DNA of 15,487 nucleotides from Eubacteriales bacterium (GCA_029974855.1 JARKQO010000500.1:1-15487), one strand, 5' to 3'. Shown: positions 1 to 8,072, numbered from the stretch's first letter. Program-made: numbers and translations. Notes: generated by a model not told the origin, from the sequence alone.

Positions 1-1602
1 GGTGGTGATCACCTCGTCGTTGAGCTGCAAGGGCACGTAGTCCGTCACGGGCCGGGCGGTGATCAGCACCCCAGCCGCGTGGGTGCTGGCGTGGCGGGGC
101 ATCCCCTCCAAAGTCAGGGACATTTCAAAGAGCCTTTGTACCTGGGGGTCCGTTGCCACCATGGCCTGGAGCTGCGGGCTCAGCTCTAGGGCCTTTTGAA
201 GGGTCATGTCCAGGGCGAAGGGGATGGCCTTGGCCACCTGGTCCACGGAGGCGTAGCTCATGCCCAGCACCCGGCCCACGTCCCGCACCACCGCCTTGGC
301 CTTCATGGTGCCAAAGGTGATGATCTGGGCCACGTGGTCGTGGCCGTACTTGCGGGCCACGTAGTCGATGACCTCCTGGCGGCGCTCGTAGCAAAAGTCG
401 ATGTCCAGATCGGGCATGCTCATGCGCTCCGGGTTCAAAAACCGCTCAAAGAGCAAATTGTATTGCAGCGGGTCCAAAGTGGTGATGGACAAGGTGTAGG
501 CCACGATGCTGCCCGCGCCGCTGCCCCGGCCCGGCCCCACCATGATGCCCTGCCGCTTGGCGTAGTCGATAAAGTCCCAGGTGATGAGAAAATAGTCCAC
601 ATAGCCCATCCGGGCGATCATTTCCAGCTCGTAGTCCAAGCGCTTGCGGGGCTCGCTGTCCGGGTCCTCCGCCTGGCCCGGGTAGCGCTTGGCCAAACCC
701 TCCCGGCACAGGCGGGTGAGCATCTCCAACGAGCTTTCCCCCGTGGGCACGGGGTACTTGGGCAGGTAGATGCTGTCAAAGTCGAACTCCACTTGGCAGC
801 GGGCGGCAATCTCCGCCGTGCGCTCTATGGCGTCCCCGTATTCGGGGAACAGGCCGCGCATCTCCTCCTCACTTTTCACGTACAGCTCCTCGGTGTCCAT
901 GCGCATCCGGGTCTCATCCTGGAGGGTTTTCCCCGTTTGGATGCACATCAGCACCTCCTGGGCCTGGGCGTCCTGGCGCAGCAGGTAATGGCAGTCGTTG
1001 GTGACCACCAAGGGAACCCCCGTGGCCTTGGATACGTTCACCAGCCCCTTCAGGACCAGGGCCTGCTCCTGAATGCCGTGGTCCATCAGCTCGATGAAGA
1101 AGCTGCCCTTGCCAAACAGCCCCTCCATCTCCAGGGCATAGGCCTTGGCCTCCTCCAGGCGGCCCTGGAGGATCAGCTTGGGCAAATCCCCGCTGAGGCA
1201 CGCGCTGAGGCCGATGAGGCCCTCGTGGTGCTGCCGCAGCAGGCCGTAATCGATCCGGGGGCGGTAGTAAAAGCCCTCGGTAAAGCCCGCGCTCACCAGC
1301 TTGGTGAGGTTGCGGTAGCCCTCCTGGTTTTCACAGAGCAAGATCAAATGGCTGTATTCCCGGGACACGCTCTGCTTATCAAAGCGGTCCGGGCAGATGT
1401 ACACCTCGCAGCCGATCACCGGGTGGATGCCGGCGTCCTTGCAAGCGGAATAGAAATCCACCGCGCCGTACATGACCCCGTGGTCCGTCACGGCGCAGTG
1501 GGCAAAGCCCAGCTCCTTCAGCCGGGTCACCAAGGGCTTGATGCGGCAGGCGCCGTCCAGCAGGCTGTACTCCGTGTGCAGATGCAAATGGGCAAAGGCC
1601 AT
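1..1602 (-). CDS. dnaE: DNA polymerase III subunit alpha, DnaE type (N-terminal part, cut by window edge)
   Basis: This is the replicative DNA polymerase catalytic subunit. The reading frame is open from the ATG at 1602 to base 1, giving 534 residues of a protein usually about 1,100-1,200 long. The N-terminus is a PHP domain beginning MAFAHLHLHTEYSLLDG, with further likely metal ligands at D40-H41 (TDHG) and E66 (GCEVY), so the PHP site looks intact. The palm domain carries GPGRGSGAGS (residues 356-365) and PDLDIDF (397-403); D400 and D402 match the E. coli catalytic pair D401/D403. The PHP domain starts at the first residue, with no PolC-type OB domain before it, so this is DnaE and not PolC. 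The start is fixed by AAGGAGG just upstream. A terminator and a promoter separate it from the sugar operon above. C-terminal domains lie outside the window. Confidence 0.97.
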   Translation of the reverse strand, partial: MAFAHLHLHTEYSLLDGACRIKPLVTRLKELGFAHCAVTDHGVMYGAVDFYSACKDAGIHPVIGCEVYICPDRFDKQSVSREYSHLILLCENQEGYRNLTKLVSAGFTEGFYYRPRIDYGLLRQHHEGLIGLSACLSGDLPKLILQGRLEEAKAYALEMEGLFGKGSFFIELMDHGIQEQALVLKGLVNVSKATGVPLVVTNDCHYLLRQDAQAQEVLMCIQTGKTLQDETRMRMDTEELYVKSEEEMRGLFPEYGDAIERTAEIAARCQVEFDFDSIYLPKYPVPTGESSLEMLTRLCREGLAKRYPGQAEDPDSEPRKRLDYELEMIARMGYVDYFLITWDFIDYAKRQGIMVGPGRGSGAGSIVAYTLSITTLDPLQYNLLFERFLNPERMSMPDLDIDFCYERRQEVIDYVARKYGHDHVAQIITFGTMKAKAVVRDVGRVLGMSYASVDQVAKAIPFALDMTLQKALELSPQLQAMVATDPQVQRLFEMSLTLEGMPRHASTHAAGVLITARPVTDYVPLQLNDEVITT

Positions 1603-1635
1603 GGGGTCCCTCCTTGGGCAAAAGTTCCATGGCCT

Positions 1636-1663
1636 AGTATATCATATTTTGGGGCGGTGTCCC
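1636..1663 (-). promoter_or_regulatory. Predicted extended -10 promoter of dnaE
   Basis: On the minus strand, GGGACA (1658-1663) and TATACT (1636-1641) are separated by 16 nt, and TGA precedes the -10, giving an extended -10 element (TGnTATACT). The -35 matches only at GACA. It lies about 35 nt upstream of the dnaE ATG and downstream of the terminator of the preceding operon, so dnaE is probably transcribed on its own. Confidence 0.6.
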
Positions 1664-1697
1664 ACAAGAAGGTTTCTGCTTCCGCCCGGTTCCCGGC

Positions 1698-1728
1698 AAA
1701 AAGCGCTCCCCGTCCTTACCGGGGGAGC
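1698..1728 (-). terminator. Intrinsic terminator of the sugar/glycosyltransferase operon
   Basis: Read on the minus strand, GCTCCCC (1728-1722) and GGGGAGC (1711-1705) form a perfect 7-bp stem around a 10-nt loop. A short T-rich tail follows (GCTTTTT, T run at 1702-1698). It starts 5 nt after the stop codon of the membrane protein gene and before the dnaE promoter. Confidence 0.8.
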
Positions 1729-1732
1729 CCTG

Positions 1733-3409
1733 TTAAAACGTTGTTTCCCAAAGGTCCCTTTGGCCGGTATAGACCGTGCCGATTTCATAGGCCGGCAATC
1801 CGATTTTCATCACATCCTTGGTTTCGGCCGCCCAGAAGGGCAGACGAATCCTTCTTTCCCGGTAGGCAAAGCTGTAGCCGTTGAATTCGATTCCTCTGGC
1901 TTGGTTTTCCTTGAGCACATCGTCCTTGGCGGCGGGATAGATATGCAGAAGGATCACCTCGTTACGGAAGGTATCCCGGTCCATCACATAATACAGCGCG
2001 TTATCATAGCGGTAGATCTGGACCCCCTTCTCCTCATACAGCAAAGAGCCTGCCGTTGCCAGCTTGTCCAGTTTGCTGGCTTCGTTCCATGCGGTTACGA
2101 TTTTCTGGCTGGCCATGCTCAGGCCCAGAATGGCAGGCACTGCCAGGCACACCGCCAGGAGCTGCTTGGCAGACCAGGCGGGAATGCCGCTTTTCAGCTT
2201 ATCCCTCAGCGGACCCGCTTTGACAAAAGACAGGATCTCCTCCGCGATGACGTAAAGGCAATAGGGAACAAAGCCAATATACCATACCACAAAATTGATA
2301 TGGGTATGAATATAGGAATGGGATTTCCCCAAGATAAACCAGGACAGGGGGCTCAAAAACAGCAGAAGCCAGAGGCAGTTTCTTTGCGTCACGAGGCGCT
2401 TCTCGCTGACGGAACGGCGGATGAGGACGCAGACAGACAGGAGAACCAAAGCCGGAAACAGTTCTCCCGCAATGCCGAGCACCACATTGGGATAGTAATT
2501 ATAGAAGTACATATACAGCACATCCAGCGGGCTGGCCAGCAAGGAGGGATGATAGACGGACTCAAAGTTTCCCACGTCTCCCCCAAGGGCCCTCCTCCTG
2601 AAATCCTGTTGCCAGATTTGCATCAGGCCGGTGGCAACGGAGCCATTCCCTCGCAGAAGGGCATGGGGGATCAGCGCGGCGGCAAAGCCCAGAAGCAAAG
2701 CGCCGGCCAGCATCGCGGTGACCCAGAACCATCGCTTTTTGGCGGCTTTTTCTTTTTCGCATAAGAATGCCGCGCAAGGAAAGGCAACCGCAAACATCAG
2801 CACGGAGGATAAAAACTCGTACCCTGACAAGGATTTGGCCCAGGAGCCCAAAAACGTGAGAAGGACGCCGCACCACCAATAGGGCTTGCCCTCCTTGACC
2901 CAAAGCACGGTCAGCATGGAAAACAGAGCCGGCAAGAACAGCAAGTATTCCACCCAATACAGGTTTCTGGCCATGGCGGTGACCCATGGGGACAGGAGGG
3001 TAGCGGCGTAAAACACAAGGCCCAGCAGCAGGGAATACAGCTTGGAAAGGGAATGGCTGATGCCCACAAGGGTCAGGGCAAGGGCAACGCAGCAAAGCAA
3101 GTTCAAAAGATCAAAATTGTGGAGCCCCAGGGTGTTATATAAAAATGAAAAGACATGTCCCTGAAAGCCCATGCTGTTGTGGTATGTGCCCAGCCCATAG
3201 CCTGCATCCTCGGGTTTTTGGGTGTCAAACCTGTCCTGGAGGATTTTGTCGATCACAATATCCTCGCTGTCAGCCTGAAAGGGATTGAAAAGAGGATTCT
3301 GGGCCGGCATCAGAAAATTGGTATGGAACTGGGCCGTCATGGCCAGAACAAGAACGAACAGTACCACCGCGCTGATAAGCTTCCCGCGTTTTTTCCCCAT
3401 GGCTTCCAT
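1733..3409 (-). CDS. Polytopic membrane protein, possible GT-C-type glycosyltransferase
   Basis: A 558-residue integral membrane protein. By eye there are about 11 hydrophobic segments: one near residues 11-28, several between about 98 and 250, then more at about 313-330, 345-362, 370-392 and 415-432. A long polar loop (about 30-95) follows the first segment and a C-terminal soluble tail of about 125 residues ends the protein. This shape, a large first loop plus a C-terminal domain, resembles lipid-sugar-dependent GT-C transferases, but I see no diagnostic motif, so the activity is inferred. It is the last gene of the operon, after two GT2 genes, where a protein using a lipid-linked sugar would fit. 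The ATG at 3409 has GGGAGGA 6 nt upstream; a second ATG three codons later is possible. The gene looks less GC-rich than its neighbours, which could reflect membrane-protein codon needs or transfer. Confidence 0.75.
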   Translation of the reverse strand: MEAMGKKRGKLISAVVLFVLVLAMTAQFHTNFLMPAQNPLFNPFQADSEDIVIDKILQDRFDTQKPEDAGYGLGTYHNSMGFQGHVFSFLYNTLGLHNFDLLNLLCCVALALTLVGISHSLSKLYSLLLGLVFYAATLLSPWVTAMARNLYWVEYLLFLPALFSMLTVLWVKEGKPYWWCGVLLTFLGSWAKSLSGYEFLSSVLMFAVAFPCAAFLCEKEKAAKKRWFWVTAMLAGALLLGFAAALIPHALLRGNGSVATGLMQIWQQDFRRRALGGDVGNFESVYHPSLLASPLDVLYMYFYNYYPNVVLGIAGELFPALVLLSVCVLIRRSVSEKRLVTQRNCLWLLLFLSPLSWFILGKSHSYIHTHINFVVWYIGFVPYCLYVIAEEILSFVKAGPLRDKLKSGIPAWSAKQLLAVCLAVPAILGLSMASQKIVTAWNEASKLDKLATAGSLLYEEKGVQIYRYDNALYYVMDRDTFRNEVILLHIYPAAKDDVLKENQARGIEFNGYSFAYRERRIRLPFWAAETKDVMKIGLPAYEIGTVYTGQRDLWETTF

Positions 3410-3450
3410 TGTGGTTCCTCCCTCAAGGCTGTGTATGGGATCGGGCCGTT

Positions 3451-4248
3451 TTACGGATTGTATTTCCCAAACAAATTGAGCAGCAATATCTTGAACAACA
3501 AGAGGTTTCCTTTGAAGGGGCTAATTTTCGTGGGTGTTTTTTCCCCCTTGGGATACGCCCTGGCCACCGGCACCTCGCAGGCCTTCATGCCCAGCTGGGT
3601 GGCCCGCACGGACAAATAGGCCAGCAGCTCATAGGTGGCAAAAACATCCCGAAGGACCCGCACCTGGGGGTGCTCCAGATACCGGCGGGAATAAGCCCGG
3701 TAGGCATTGGTGGTGTCGGTGAACCAGTGCCCGGCGGTAAGGCTGATGACCGGGGCGTGCAAAAGCCGCAGGGCAAGGTAGCGCGCCGGGGGGGTATGAA
3801 GGGCCCGCCCGCCCTTGAGAAAGCGGGAACCCTGGACAAAATCATAGCCCTCCTCCAGCTTTGCCACAAAGCGGGGAATGTCCTGGATGCTGTCCTTATC
3901 GTTGCCGTCGATGGTGATAAAGCCCCGGTAGCCCCGGTCCAAGGCCCACCAAAAGCCCATGCGCAGCTGCGTCCCCTGCTTTCCGGGCCCTTTCTTGACG
4001 AGCAGCGCGTTCACGCCCAAGGCCCGCAGGCGGCTTTCCTCCGTGCAGCCGTCCGTGGAGTCCCCATCGCAGAGGATGATATCATACCGGGCGGGGATAT
4101 CCCGCTCCTGGGCGCGCCGCAGTTCCCGGATGATCCGGTCCGCTTCGTTCAGGATGGGGATGAGCACGCAATACTCGCTGGCTTTTTCACGGTACACATG
4201 GGCTTCAAAAGCCGGCACCCCGGGGGTGGAAGCATACTGCATCTGCAT
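3451..4248 (-). CDS. GT2-family glycosyltransferase (polyprenyl-phosphate glycosyltransferase-like)
   Basis: A 265-residue GT-A fold glycosyltransferase resembling dolichol/polyprenyl-phosphate mannosyl- or glucosyltransferases. The N-terminal nucleotide-sugar part reads YCVLIPILNEADRI, followed by CDGDSTDG (residues 60-67; D61, D63). The metal-binding region is ITIDGNDKDS (111-120; D114, D117). The C-terminus ends in a short hydrophobic stretch (FKGNLLLFKILLLNLF) and not in clear transmembrane hairpins, so it may be peripheral to the membrane. It probably moves a sugar from a nucleotide donor to a lipid carrier or growing glycan; donor and acceptor are unknown. It lies 15 nt after the upstream GT2 and 41 nt before the membrane protein. 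The Shine-Dalgarno AAGGAG is only 2 nt from the ATG at 4248 but about 8 nt from the ATG at 4242, so Met3 may be the true start. Confidence 0.87.
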   Translation of the reverse strand: MQMQYASTPGVPAFEAHVYREKASEYCVLIPILNEADRIIRELRRAQERDIPARYDIILCDGDSTDGCTEESRLRALGVNALLVKKGPGKQGTQLRMGFWWALDRGYRGFITIDGNDKDSIQDIPRFVAKLEEGYDFVQGSRFLKGGRALHTPPARYLALRLLHAPVISLTAGHWFTDTTNAYRAYSRRYLEHPQVRVLRDVFATYELLAYLSVRATQLGMKACEVPVARAYPKGEKTPTKISPFKGNLLLFKILLLNLFGKYNP

Positions 4249-4263
4249 GGCTCCTTCCGTTGG

Positions 4264-5208
4264 CTATGGCCGAAGGATCTTCTCCACCGAGGAAACGGCG
4301 TATTCCTTTTCCTTCACCTGCAAGCGGATGACAATGGAGATGTATTTCACCAGGAAGCTAAGCACGATGAAGATGCCCGTAAGCCCTGTGGACAGCAGCA
4401 GCATGGTGGTGGTCCAGCCCGCGATGGGCTGGCCCGTAAAGTAGATGACCACCGTATAGACAAAGGCTGCGAAGGCGGCCACGGCCATCACGGCGGAAAA
4501 GAACATGCTGAGCCGATAGGCGAAATCCGTAAAAACGATCATGGAGTCCATGGCTGTGGACCAGCGGTAGTCCTTTGTGGCTTGATCAAAGCGGCTCGGC
4601 AAGGAAAGAGGCTGGTAGTAGAGGGTATCATTCCCAAGGCCGCAGGTGGCATAGGCGATTTTACGGTAGAGGATCATCCCGTTTTCATCATGAATCCGGT
4701 TCAGGGCCCGCCGGGAAACGATCCGGAAGCGGTTGGTTTCCAGCTTGTGGGGCGAGGCGGAAAAACGGTTGAACAGCCTGTAAAACAGGCGGCTGGAACG
4801 GTGGGAGCCCTGCCTGGGGGCGGCGTTGACGATATCAAAGCCCTTCAGCACCCGCTGGTACACCTCCAGGATCAGCTGGGGGTCATAATCCATCTGGCAG
4901 GAATCAAACTCCATCACATAATCCCCGATGGCATAATCGCAGCCCGCCAGCATCGCCTTTTCCAGCCCCTGGTAGCTGCTCAGGCGCACCAGGTACAATT
5001 GGGCGCTTTCCACTATATGGGCAAGGCTCCGTACCGCGTCGCAGGTGCCGTCGGTGCAGCCGTCGTCCACGCAGATGATCTCGAAATGCTGGAAATTCTT
5101 CTCCAGCATGGCGTAGAGGCTCCGCAAAAACGCCGTGATCTCCCCGGCGCAGTTATGAAGATACACCACGGCGGATACGAAGCTGCTTTCCTTCAATGGG
5201 CTACTCAT
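4264..5208 (-). CDS. Membrane-anchored GT2 glycosyltransferase (GtrB/ArnC-like architecture)
   Basis: A 314-residue family 2 glycosyltransferase with two C-terminal transmembrane segments (about 235-263 and 266-295), the layout of bactoprenyl-phosphate glycosyltransferases such as GtrB and ArnC. The N-terminal GT-A domain has SAVVYLHNCAGEI, then the donor-site motif VDDGCTDGT (47-55; D48, D49). The usual DxD region reads EFDSCQMDYDP (100-110), an unusual version in which D102 and D107/D109 are the acidic residues. It likely loads a sugar onto undecaprenyl phosphate at the cytoplasmic face. It starts inside the end of the FAD oxidoreductase gene (8-nt overlap, ATGAGTAG), so the two are probably translationally coupled; GAGG about 9 nt upstream serves as ribosome binding site. 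Together with the downstream multi-pass protein it resembles a GtrB plus Gtr pair, but a GtrA-like flippase is absent. Confidence 0.88.
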   Translation of the reverse strand: MSSPLKESSFVSAVVYLHNCAGEITAFLRSLYAMLEKNFQHFEIICVDDGCTDGTCDAVRSLAHIVESAQLYLVRLSSYQGLEKAMLAGCDYAIGDYVMEFDSCQMDYDPQLILEVYQRVLKGFDIVNAAPRQGSHRSSRLFYRLFNRFSASPHKLETNRFRIVSRRALNRIHDENGMILYRKIAYATCGLGNDTLYYQPLSLPSRFDQATKDYRWSTAMDSMIVFTDFAYRLSMFFSAVMAVAAFAAFVYTVVIYFTGQPIAGWTTTMLLLSTGLTGIFIVLSFLVKYISIVIRLQVKEKEYAVSSVEKILRP

Positions 5209-6325
5209 GGCTCAAAACCTCATCCAAATCATATACTGTATTGATTTTCCCCGAAAGAACGCTGACGAAGGCGGGCCCTGTGGAGAAGGCGCGGATCACC
5301 GTGGGCCTGGAATCGTCCACCTCCGAAGCCTTCAGGATGGGCTTCATGGAGAACAAAGAGCCCACATAGGAGAAGCCCAGCTCCTCCCGCATATATTTCC
5401 GGGCCAAGGCGGACATATGGGGCCATACGCTTGGGGGCTGAGCCGGGCAGTAGTTGCAGTTGCCCAGGGACCCGGGCGTGCAAAAGCCCGGCGGGCAGCG
5501 CTGCTGGCAGGAAAAGGTGGGCTGGCTTTCAGAGCTGGTCCGATGGGGCGTGAAGCTTACGGCTGTCAAGGAATGGTAGGCCGTCTTCCCAAAGGGCATG
5601 ATGGAGAAAAACGGCCCGTCCATCACCGTCAGGCCTATGGAGCGCAGGGCCGGCGTTACTTCACACAGGATGATCTCGCAGAGCTCATACTTGATGCGGA
5701 AGGGTTCAAACCCCAGCATCGCATTGATCTGATTGGTGGAAGCATAGGTGGCGTTCATCACAAAGGGCGCCTCATCGAACCGGTCCCCCTGAAACACCCG
5801 GTATACCTCATCCTGGCGCTGGATCGCCGTGACCCCCGCCTGATACCGGAGGGTCACCTCCGGATAGGCGGCCAATTCCCGGAGGAAATGCTCCCTCAGG
5901 ATTTTGGCGTCATAGGCATATTCGGTGGTCAGAAACGCGCCGTCGCACATGCCCTTGCGAAAGTACCGCCGGGGGTCCACCCCGTCGCAGCGGATGCCCG
6001 CCGCCTGGCAAAACCGCTGAAACTGCGGGGCATTGGTCCAGGAATAATTGGCGCTGATGGCATAGACCTGGTCAAAGGCCGTATGGACGCAAAACCCGTA
6101 ATCCTCCATAAAGCGCTGAAAGTAGTGGGCGGATTTCATGGCCGTGGAATAGGACCGGGGATAATGGTACCCCATATGTACCCGGGCCTGATTGATATAG
6201 GAGGCGCGGCTGAAGGCTTCCCCATCCTGTTCCAGCACCAGCACATGCTGGCGCTCCCTGGCGCAGAACAGGGCGGCGTACAGCCCGTACAGCCCGGCCC
6301 CGATGATGATTGTATCGTACCTCAT
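5201..6325 (-). CDS. FAD-dependent oxidoreductase, DAO fold, with cysteine cluster
   Basis: A 374-residue flavoprotein. The N-terminus YDTIIIGAGLYGLYAALFCA (residues 3-22) is a Rossmann FAD-binding motif (GxGxxG), followed by an acidic strand end (VLVLEQD). The segment NQARVHMGYHYPRS (45-58) is a signature I recognise from uncharacterised FAD oxidoreductases found in surface-polysaccharide clusters; I cannot run a search to confirm this. A C-terminal stretch near 350 (RPTVIRAFSTGP) probably closes the flavin site. Cysteines at 273, 277, 282, 290 and 293 form a compact cluster (CX3CX4CX7CX2C) that is unusual for this fold and may bind zinc or iron-sulfur, or may form disulfides. It probably oxidises a sugar or amino-sugar intermediate; the substrate is unknown. 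It overlaps the isomerase gene upstream by 4 nt and the GT2 gene downstream by 8 nt. Confidence 0.85.
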   Translation of the reverse strand: MRYDTIIIGAGLYGLYAALFCARERQHVLVLEQDGEAFSRASYINQARVHMGYHYPRSYSTAMKSAHYFQRFMEDYGFCVHTAFDQVYAISANYSWTNAPQFQRFCQAAGIRCDGVDPRRYFRKGMCDGAFLTTEYAYDAKILREHFLRELAAYPEVTLRYQAGVTAIQRQDEVYRVFQGDRFDEAPFVMNATYASTNQINAMLGFEPFRIKYELCEIILCEVTPALRSIGLTVMDGPFFSIMPFGKTAYHSLTAVSFTPHRTSSESQPTFSCQQRCPPGFCTPGSLGNCNYCPAQPPSVWPHMSALARKYMREELGFSYVGSLFSMKPILKASEVDDSRPTVIRAFSTGPAFVSVLSGKINTVYDLDEVLSHE

Positions 6326-7125
6326 GATGGCCTGACTTCCTTTGACAGGGCTGCGACCGCTTCCAGGGTCTCCATCACCTCGCTGAGCTCGCAGGCGCTT
6401 CCCATCTCAATGGACAGGTATCCCCCATAGCCGTTTTGACGCAGCATTTCCATCATGTCCCGGGCCAGGGAAAGGTGCCGGGGCCTCACCAGATTGGGCT
6501 CGCTGAGATGGACATGGCTCACCAAAGGCAGATGGGCCTCAATGAGGGAAACGGATTCGCCATAATACAGCATCGTTCCCATATCCACATTGACCCGGAA
6601 CCCGGGATGGTCCACCTGCTGGGCCAAGGAAAAAGCCTCCTGGGTGCGGTTGATGTAGTTGGTGTGGTAGATGGGAGGGTTGGGTTCTATGGCCAAAACG
6701 GCGCCCCGCTGCAGGGCATATTCGCCGCATTCCCGCAGGAAGGCCGGGCCCGCCTCCCTGTTTCCCTCCTCCGGCACATTCCGGTTCCGGGGACAGCCCA
6801 ACACCAGATTGGGGCAATGGACCGCCCGGGCAAAGTCGATGGCCTGCCGGGTATACGCCAAAAGGGCCCGGCGCTCTTCCAACCTGCCAAAAAGCCGCTC
6901 CGTCCTTTGGAACCAGATGGATTGCATGGAAGAAATGGAAAAGCCGAATTGCTCCTTCAGGGCTTCCGCCTTCCTTGCGGCTTCAGCCAGACGGGTATAG
7001 GGGGCCTCCGGGAACCAGCGGGTCGGGGCGATCTCCAGGCCGGAAAAGCCCAGCTCCCCCATGCGCTGATACACGATTTCCGCTTCTTCCTCCTGAAACG
7101 CGATGTTAGAAATGGACAGTTTCAT
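6322..7125 (-). CDS. Sugar phosphate isomerase/epimerase-like TIM-barrel protein
   Basis: A 267-residue protein of the xylose isomerase-like/AP endonuclease 2 superfamily. It begins MKLSISNIAFQ and has the expected barrel strands with metal-ligand candidates: E147 (LAIEPNPP), D181 (VNVDMGT), H204/H206 (SHVHLSEP) and E240 (LSIEMG). This set matches the E-D-H-E divalent metal site of the family, so the protein is probably an active isomerase, epimerase or dehydratase-type enzyme on a sugar or inositol-like substrate. The specific substrate cannot be read from sequence. The ATG overlaps the SDR gene stop by 4 nt (ATGA), and its own stop overlaps the FAD oxidoreductase start by 4 nt, so the three enzymes are likely made in step and probably act in consecutive reactions. 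The length is typical of the family. Confidence 0.87.
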   Translation of the reverse strand: MKLSISNIAFQEEEAEIVYQRMGELGFSGLEIAPTRWFPEAPYTRLAEAARKAEALKEQFGFSISSMQSIWFQRTERLFGRLEERRALLAYTRQAIDFARAVHCPNLVLGCPRNRNVPEEGNREAGPAFLRECGEYALQRGAVLAIEPNPPIYHTNYINRTQEAFSLAQQVDHPGFRVNVDMGTMLYYGESVSLIEAHLPLVSHVHLSEPNLVRPRHLSLARDMMEMLRQNGYGGYLSIEMGSACELSEVMETLEAVAALSKEVRPS

Positions 7126-8072
7126 TTTTCTCCCTCGCAGGCTTCCAGCTTTTGCCTTTCCCTCTGCACAAAGGCGGCGATATCCTCCAGCAAAAAAGCC
7201 TTGCCGAAAAGATAGCCGTTTTCTCCGCCCATTTGGGAGGCATACAGGCTCTTCATGCGGTAGTGGGCAGGGCTTGCGCTTAGCTCGTTTTGGAAGGGCT
7301 TATGCTCTATGGCCTGATAGATTTCCTGGGCCGGTATGGGCTCCACGGCGATGTTTAATAACCCTAAGCCCTGCTCCAGGGCGGCGGAAATATGCCGCCA
7401 CAGGAAGCGCAACGGATACATTTGGTACACGGCACGGCTGTCGGTAAAGTGCAGCGCGCTGAAGGGAGCTTCCAAAAAGAAGGCCCGCAGCTGGCGGCGC
7501 TGTTCCCGGGGGAGGGGCTTGACCCTGTAAAAGCCGTTTTCCCCCAGGGCATAACACTCCTCCATCAGCGGGGACAGGGGTCGAAGCAGCTGGAACTGCT
7601 CCGGCTTCAGCATGGTGGGAATGCGGTGGATGAGGTCAAAGAGAAAGTTTTTCTTCAAATTTTCGCCGTACAGCCCCGGAAGCCGAACAATCAGCGCCTG
7701 GGGCCACCGGGCCCGGACCATTTCTTCCAAGCGGTAGCGGTTCAGGCCATAGGCCTGGAGATTCCCAGGATCCACGGGCATGCCCTCGTCCACATCCACA
7801 GGGCGGGCATACACATCCACCGTGGAGATCAGCACCGGCTTGGAGGGATCGATCTTCACCATATTCTCAAAAGCCTGGTGGATTTTGGCCATATCCTGCC
7901 CGGGCTCGTGGTTTGCCAGGTATTTTTCCGCGCTAAGCCCCGCGTACACCAGCAACTCGGGCCGGGCTCCATAGGCCCGCTCCACGTCCGTGGAATGGAA
8001 CCGCCCGTCAAAATGCGTGCTGCCGGCCAGGTTGGAGCCCACAAAGCCGGTGCTCCCTACCAGGTACTTCAT
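7122..8072 (-). CDS. Atypical SDR-family NAD-dependent epimerase/dehydratase-like protein
   Basis: A 316-residue extended-SDR protein and first gene of the operon. The N-terminus MKYLVGSTGFVGSNL holds the dinucleotide-binding GxxGxxG (residues 6-12). The active-site strand is LISTVDVY (81-88), giving the Ser/Thr. The catalytic tyrosine is Y108, but the usual YxxxK is YxxxR (Y108-G-L-N-R112). A later LPGLYGENLKKN (about 131-142) resembles the substrate-binding strand of nucleotide-sugar epimerases. The likely role is redox modification of a nucleotide sugar, though the Arg makes the exact chemistry uncertain. The frame stays open far upstream, but the ATG at 8072 places the Rossmann motif at the N-terminus as expected, has GGGAG about 11 nt upstream, and lies about 100 nt below a good promoter. 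Its stop overlaps the next gene by 4 nt. Confidence 0.87.
   Translation of the reverse strand: MKYLVGSTGFVGSNLAGSTHFDGRFHSTDVERAYGARPELLVYAGLSAEKYLANHEPGQDMAKIHQAFENMVKIDPSKPVLISTVDVYARPVDVDEGMPVDPGNLQAYGLNRYRLEEMVRARWPQALIVRLPGLYGENLKKNFLFDLIHRIPTMLKPEQFQLLRPLSPLMEECYALGENGFYRVKPLPREQRRQLRAFFLEAPFSALHFTDSRAVYQMYPLRFLWRHISAALEQGLGLLNIAVEPIPAQEIYQAIEHKPFQNELSASPAHYRMKSLYASQMGGENGYLFGKAFLLEDIAAFVQRERQKLEACEGEK

Noticed and set aside
196..1884. 562-codon plus-strand frame
   Set aside because: It is antisense to dnaE, whose protein is unmistakable; the long frame is a GC-rich shadow, and its composition (His, Gly, Val, Ala) is typical of an antisense frame.
3409..5244. 611-codon plus-strand frame opposite the two glycosyltransferases
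   Set aside because: Low-complexity antisense shadow with no domain; both GT2 genes on the other strand have clear motifs and ribosome binding sites.
5207..6430. 407-codon plus-strand frame
   Set aside because: Antisense to the FAD oxidoreductase, which has a clear Rossmann motif and overlapping neighbours.
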